From positions 24,771 to 88,770 of the forward strand of contig NZ_CAIJDE010000069.1 of the NCBI RefSeq assembly GCF_903819335.1: a stretch of DNA of 64,000 bases. Reading direction: 5' to 3'. The notes beneath the pieces were generated by a model that saw nothing but the letters and a program-made list of their open reading frames with translations, made no database searches and was not told where the DNA came from. Source of the DNA: Flavobacterium panici (GTDB taxonomy: Bacteria > Bacteroidota > Bacteroidia > Flavobacteriales > Flavobacteriaceae). Of the stretch, positions 61,880 to 64,000 are shown piece after piece; position 1 is the stretch's first letter, and every line of letters begins with the position of its first letter. A program made the position numbers and the translations under genes.

Positions 61880-62667
61880 TGGAAGCACAAGAATATATTG
61901 AATCAGGAACTCTAGAACTTTATGTTTACGGTTTATTAACCGAAAAGGAAAATCTGGAAATTGCCGAACTGGCAAAAAACAACAAGGAAGTAGACGACGA
62001 AATAATTGCGATAGAAAGAGCTATTGTGGCACTTTCATCAAGCTTCTCCCCTTTCCACTCTGTTGAGAATTTCGAAAAAATTAAAGCTCGTTTAGAACTT
62101 AAACATGGTAAAGTTGTCGATTTAAAACCTGCATCAAACTGGACACAGTATGTGGGCTGGGCAGCAGCAGTTTTATTATTGTTAGGTTTTGGATACCAAA
62201 CTTTAGAATTAACTAAATCAAAAGAAACAATTTCTAAAGTTGGAAATGAGAAAAATAAAATCGAAAGAAATTATGCTTTTTTAGATCAGCAGAATAAACA
62301 AACGGAGAAAAACTTAACGATCGTTAGAGATATTAAAAATACTGGTGTAACGCTTGGCGGTCAGGCAGTTTCTCCAACATCTTTTGCAAAAGTGTACTGG
62401 AACCAGCAGACAAAAACGACTTATATTGATGCTGCGGGTTTACCAACTCCGCCAAAAGGAATGGTTTATCAGGTTTGGTCATTAAAATTAAGTCCGGTAT
62501 TAACGCCTACAAGTATTGGTTTACTGGATAATTTTGAAGGAAATTCACAAAAAATCTTTGCTGTAAGCCAGACAGATTCGGCAGAAGCATTTGGAATTAC
62601 TTTAGAGCCTGCCGGCGGAAGCCTAACGCCTACAATGGAACAACTATATACTTTAGGAAAAGTTTAA
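61879..62667 (+). CDS. Anti-sigma factor (RskA/anti-sigma-K type)
   Basis: 262 residues: a cytoplasmic zinc-lacking anti-sigma N-terminus (EYIESGTLELYVYGLLTEKENLEIAELAKNNKEVDDEIIAIERAI), one transmembrane helix (about 93-107, WAAAVLLLLGFGY), a coiled coil, and an RskA-like extracytoplasmic domain (AKVYWNQQTKTTYIDAAGLPTPPKGMVYQVWSLKLSPVLTPTSIGLLDNFEG). It should hold the upstream ECF sigma factor at the membrane and release it on an envelope signal. Its start overlaps the sigma stop. Confidence 0.93.
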   Translation: MEAQEYIESGTLELYVYGLLTEKENLEIAELAKNNKEVDDEIIAIERAIVALSSSFSPFHSVENFEKIKARLELKHGKVVDLKPASNWTQYVGWAAAVLLLLGFGYQTLELTKSKETISKVGNEKNKIERNYAFLDQQNKQTEKNLTIVRDIKNTGVTLGGQAVSPTSFAKVYWNQQTKTTYIDAAGLPTPPKGMVYQVWSLKLSPVLTPTSIGLLDNFEGNSQKIFAVSQTDSAEAFGITLEPAGGSLTPTMEQLYTLGKV

Positions 62668-62689
62668 AACCTAAAATATTTATAAATTT

Positions 62690-62727
62690 AAAGCACATAT
62701 TAATTACTTTTAATATGTGCTTTTTTA
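62690..62727 (+). terminator. Rho-independent terminator after the sigma/anti-sigma operon
   Basis: AAAGCACATATTAA (62690-62703) pairs with TTAATATGTGCTTT (62710-62723) around a TTACTT loop and is followed by Ts. Confidence 0.85.
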
Positions 62728-62756
62728 TTTAACCAAAAACAAAACTATTCTAAACC

Positions 62757-63140
62757 ATGAACGGAACTTTACTTTTAAGAATTGCCACTGCAATAATTCT
62801 GCTGTCGCATTCGGTTTTCGGAATTTTTAATAATGGAATTAATGATTTTGGAAATTTATATTTAAATCAGATTGGCTTTGCTCCTTTTGGTATTTTTCTG
62901 GCCTGGTCTATTAAATTGTCTCATATTGTTGCCGCTATACTTTTACTCCTAAATAAATATGTAAAACCAGCAGGATTTGTAACGATTTTTATTTTGATTA
63001 TGGGAATTGTTCTGGTTCATTTTCAGGAAGGCTGGTTTGTTGTAGGCGGCGGAAGAAATGGTGTAGAATATAATTTTTTATTGATTTGCGTTTTATTGGC
63101 AATAATGTATCCAAACGGGTTTAAGTTAAATTCTAAATAA
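62757..63140 (+). CDS. DoxX-family membrane protein
   Basis: 127 residues, four hydrophobic helices (about 6-26, 45-63, 68-90, 105-120). The DoxX signature appears in LLRIATAIILLSHSVFGIFNNG and GWFVVGGGRNGVEYNFLLICVLLAI, where the GG.xNGxEYN loop is typical. Function is not known; related proteins are linked to quinone or sulfur oxidation. Its TAA stop overlaps the ATG of the DUF3667-like gene (TAATG). Confidence 0.9.
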   Translation: MNGTLLLRIATAIILLSHSVFGIFNNGINDFGNLYLNQIGFAPFGIFLAWSIKLSHIVAAILLLLNKYVKPAGFVTIFILIMGIVLVHFQEGWFVVGGGRNGVEYNFLLICVLLAIMYPNGFKLNSK

Positions 63141-63475
63141 TGAATCATATGGAAATAACTTGCAAAAACTGTCATCAGATTTATACAGGTCATTACTGCA
63201 ATAATTGCGGGCAAAGTGCTGAAACCCATAAAATAAATGCGCATTTTTTGTGGCACGATATTCAACACGGATTATTGCATTTTGAAAAGGGAATTTTATA
63301 TTCCTTAAAACAGTTATTTTCCAGACCGGGACATTCTATTCGGGAATTTATTGAAGGAAAACGTGTCAGGCATTTTAAACCGCTTTCGCTTGTTGTTGTG
63401 TTGGCAACGCTTTACGGTTTTATGTATCATTATTTTCATATCAATTTATATCCGTATACCAGTGATGTTAAGTGA
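63140..63475 (+). pseudogene. Shortened DUF3667-type protein (zinc ribbon plus first helix)
   Basis: 111 residues (an alternative ATG at 63149 gives 108). The N-terminus is a zinc ribbon (CKNCHQIYTGHYCNNCGQ: two Cys-x2-Cys pairs) and then the DUF3667 block HDIQHGLLHFEKGILYSLKQLFSRPGHSIREFIEGKRVRHFKPLSLVVVLATLYGFMYHYF. Relatives carry several further membrane helices; here the frame ends at 63475, directly before a repeat element starting at about 63480. The gene may therefore be truncated by the element, or just a short family member. Confidence 0.7.
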
Positions 63476-63479
63476 ATAG

Positions 63480-64000
63480 TTTGATTTGATATTTTTTTAA
63501 ATAATCTGCCCTATCAAACGTTCCTACGGAACGTAAAATGTGGCTTATCTTTACTTTTTTCTATCTACGAAACATTCCTATGGAATGATAAAACAAAGTT
63601 TTGATCCAATAAAAGGGGCTGTCTCAAAAGTTGAGACAGCATCTTTTTTATTTTATATTTTTCCTTGTTCTGTAAGAACATTTCATTGGTAGAAAAATTA
63701 TATTGTTACAAAGGGTTTACGTTCCGTAGGAACGTTTGATTTTGACATTGTTTTTTAATAATCTGCCCTATCAAACGTTCCTACGGAACGTAAATATATT
63801 ACTGATCTTTATTTTTTTCTACCTACGAAACATTCCTATGGAATGATAAAACAAGGTTTTGATCCCAAAAAGGGGCTGTCTCAAAAGTTGGAACAGCCTC
63901 TTTTTATTTTATATTTTTCCTTGTTCTGTAAGAACATTTCATTGGTAGAAAAATTATATTGTTACAAAGGGTTTACGTTCCGTAGGAACGTTTGATTTTG
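63480..64000. mobile_element. Two tandem MITE-like elements with 25-bp perfect TIRs
   Basis: Element 1 spans 63513-63740, with TIRs at 63513-63537 and 63716-63740. Element 2 spans 63770-63996, with TIRs at 63770-63794 and 63972-63996. TIRs start ATCAAACGTTCCTACGG and contain the palindrome GTTCCTACGGAAC. The period is 257 bp including a ~29-bp spacer ending taataatctgccct. Inside each, CTGTCTC-AAAAGTT-GAGACAG (partly diverged in copy 2), ATTCCTATGGAAT and GTTCTGTAAGAAC hairpins occur. No ORF. Confidence 0.85.

Overview
The window looks like a chromosomal segment of a Flavobacterium (Bacteroidota). It is AT-rich and shows several good matches to the Bacteroidota -7 promoter box TAnnTTTG. The gene content is typical of the genus: an OMP_b-brl_3 TonB-dependent receptor, a LytS-type kinase, a menaquinone (men) gene set, a YpdA-type reductase, DUF2200, DUF2853 and DUF3667 proteins, and many intergenic palindromic repeats. 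I see no rRNA, CRISPR array, integrase, intact transposase or phage structural gene. One tRNA (Val, anticodon TAC) is present.

Layout. 1-3.8 kb: truncated LytS-like kinase divergent from a TonB-dependent receptor. 3.8-5.7 kb: DUF2200 gene, a composite repeat, then an ArsR/SRPBCC/DoxX operon with operator-like palindromes over its promoter. 5.8-11.4 kb: two TetX-family FAD monooxygenases, each next to an AraC regulator, with an alginate-export-type porin between them. 11.5-17 kb: accessory cluster of VOC proteins, two tandem AlkB-like 2OG-Fe(II) oxygenase homologues, a membrane XRE regulator, an aspartyl-protease-like membrane protein and a SnoaL protein. 17.3-24.8 kb: pentapeptide protein, tRNA-Val, ABC exporter, an array of folded repeats, proline dehydrogenase, and an O-antigen ligase/TPR gene that appears split by a frameshift. 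24.9-31.4 kb: aroB, a 59-codon gene, arginine decarboxylase, a deoxyhypusine-synthase-like enzyme lacking the usual lysine, an Asp-rich protein and recQ. 31.7-48.5 kb: mostly housekeeping genes (ppc, Lrp, M14 peptidase, a HTH regulator behind a six-site operator array, PlsC, SpeE-like, M23, msrA, selO, YpdA, CYTH, OmpA). 48.6-57.7 kb: menC, menA, menB and menD on the minus strand with interleaved genes and an unexplained 0.8-kb gap. 57.9-64 kb: thioredoxin-like protein, GNAT, glutathione peroxidase, ECF sigma/anti-sigma, DoxX, a shortened DUF3667 gene, and two tandem 228-bp elements with 25-bp perfect terminal inverted repeats.

How the genes work together. MenD, MenC, MenB and MenA cover most of menaquinone synthesis; menF/entC-like, menE and menH are not in the window. 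SpeA plus the DHS-like protein suggest agmatine or polyamine metabolism. The two monooxygenase/AraC pairs, the VOC proteins and the DoxX/SRPBCC operon look like small-molecule stress or detoxification loci. The clearest structures that gene annotation alone does not explain are: the operator array at 36.6-36.9 kb, whose palindromes contain the -7 boxes of both divergent promoters; the multibranched repeats at 4.3 and 20.4 kb; the MITE-like pair at 63.5-64 kb; and the tandem dioxygenase pair at 12-14 kb. All family calls were made by reading sequences from memory of the families; no database search was run.
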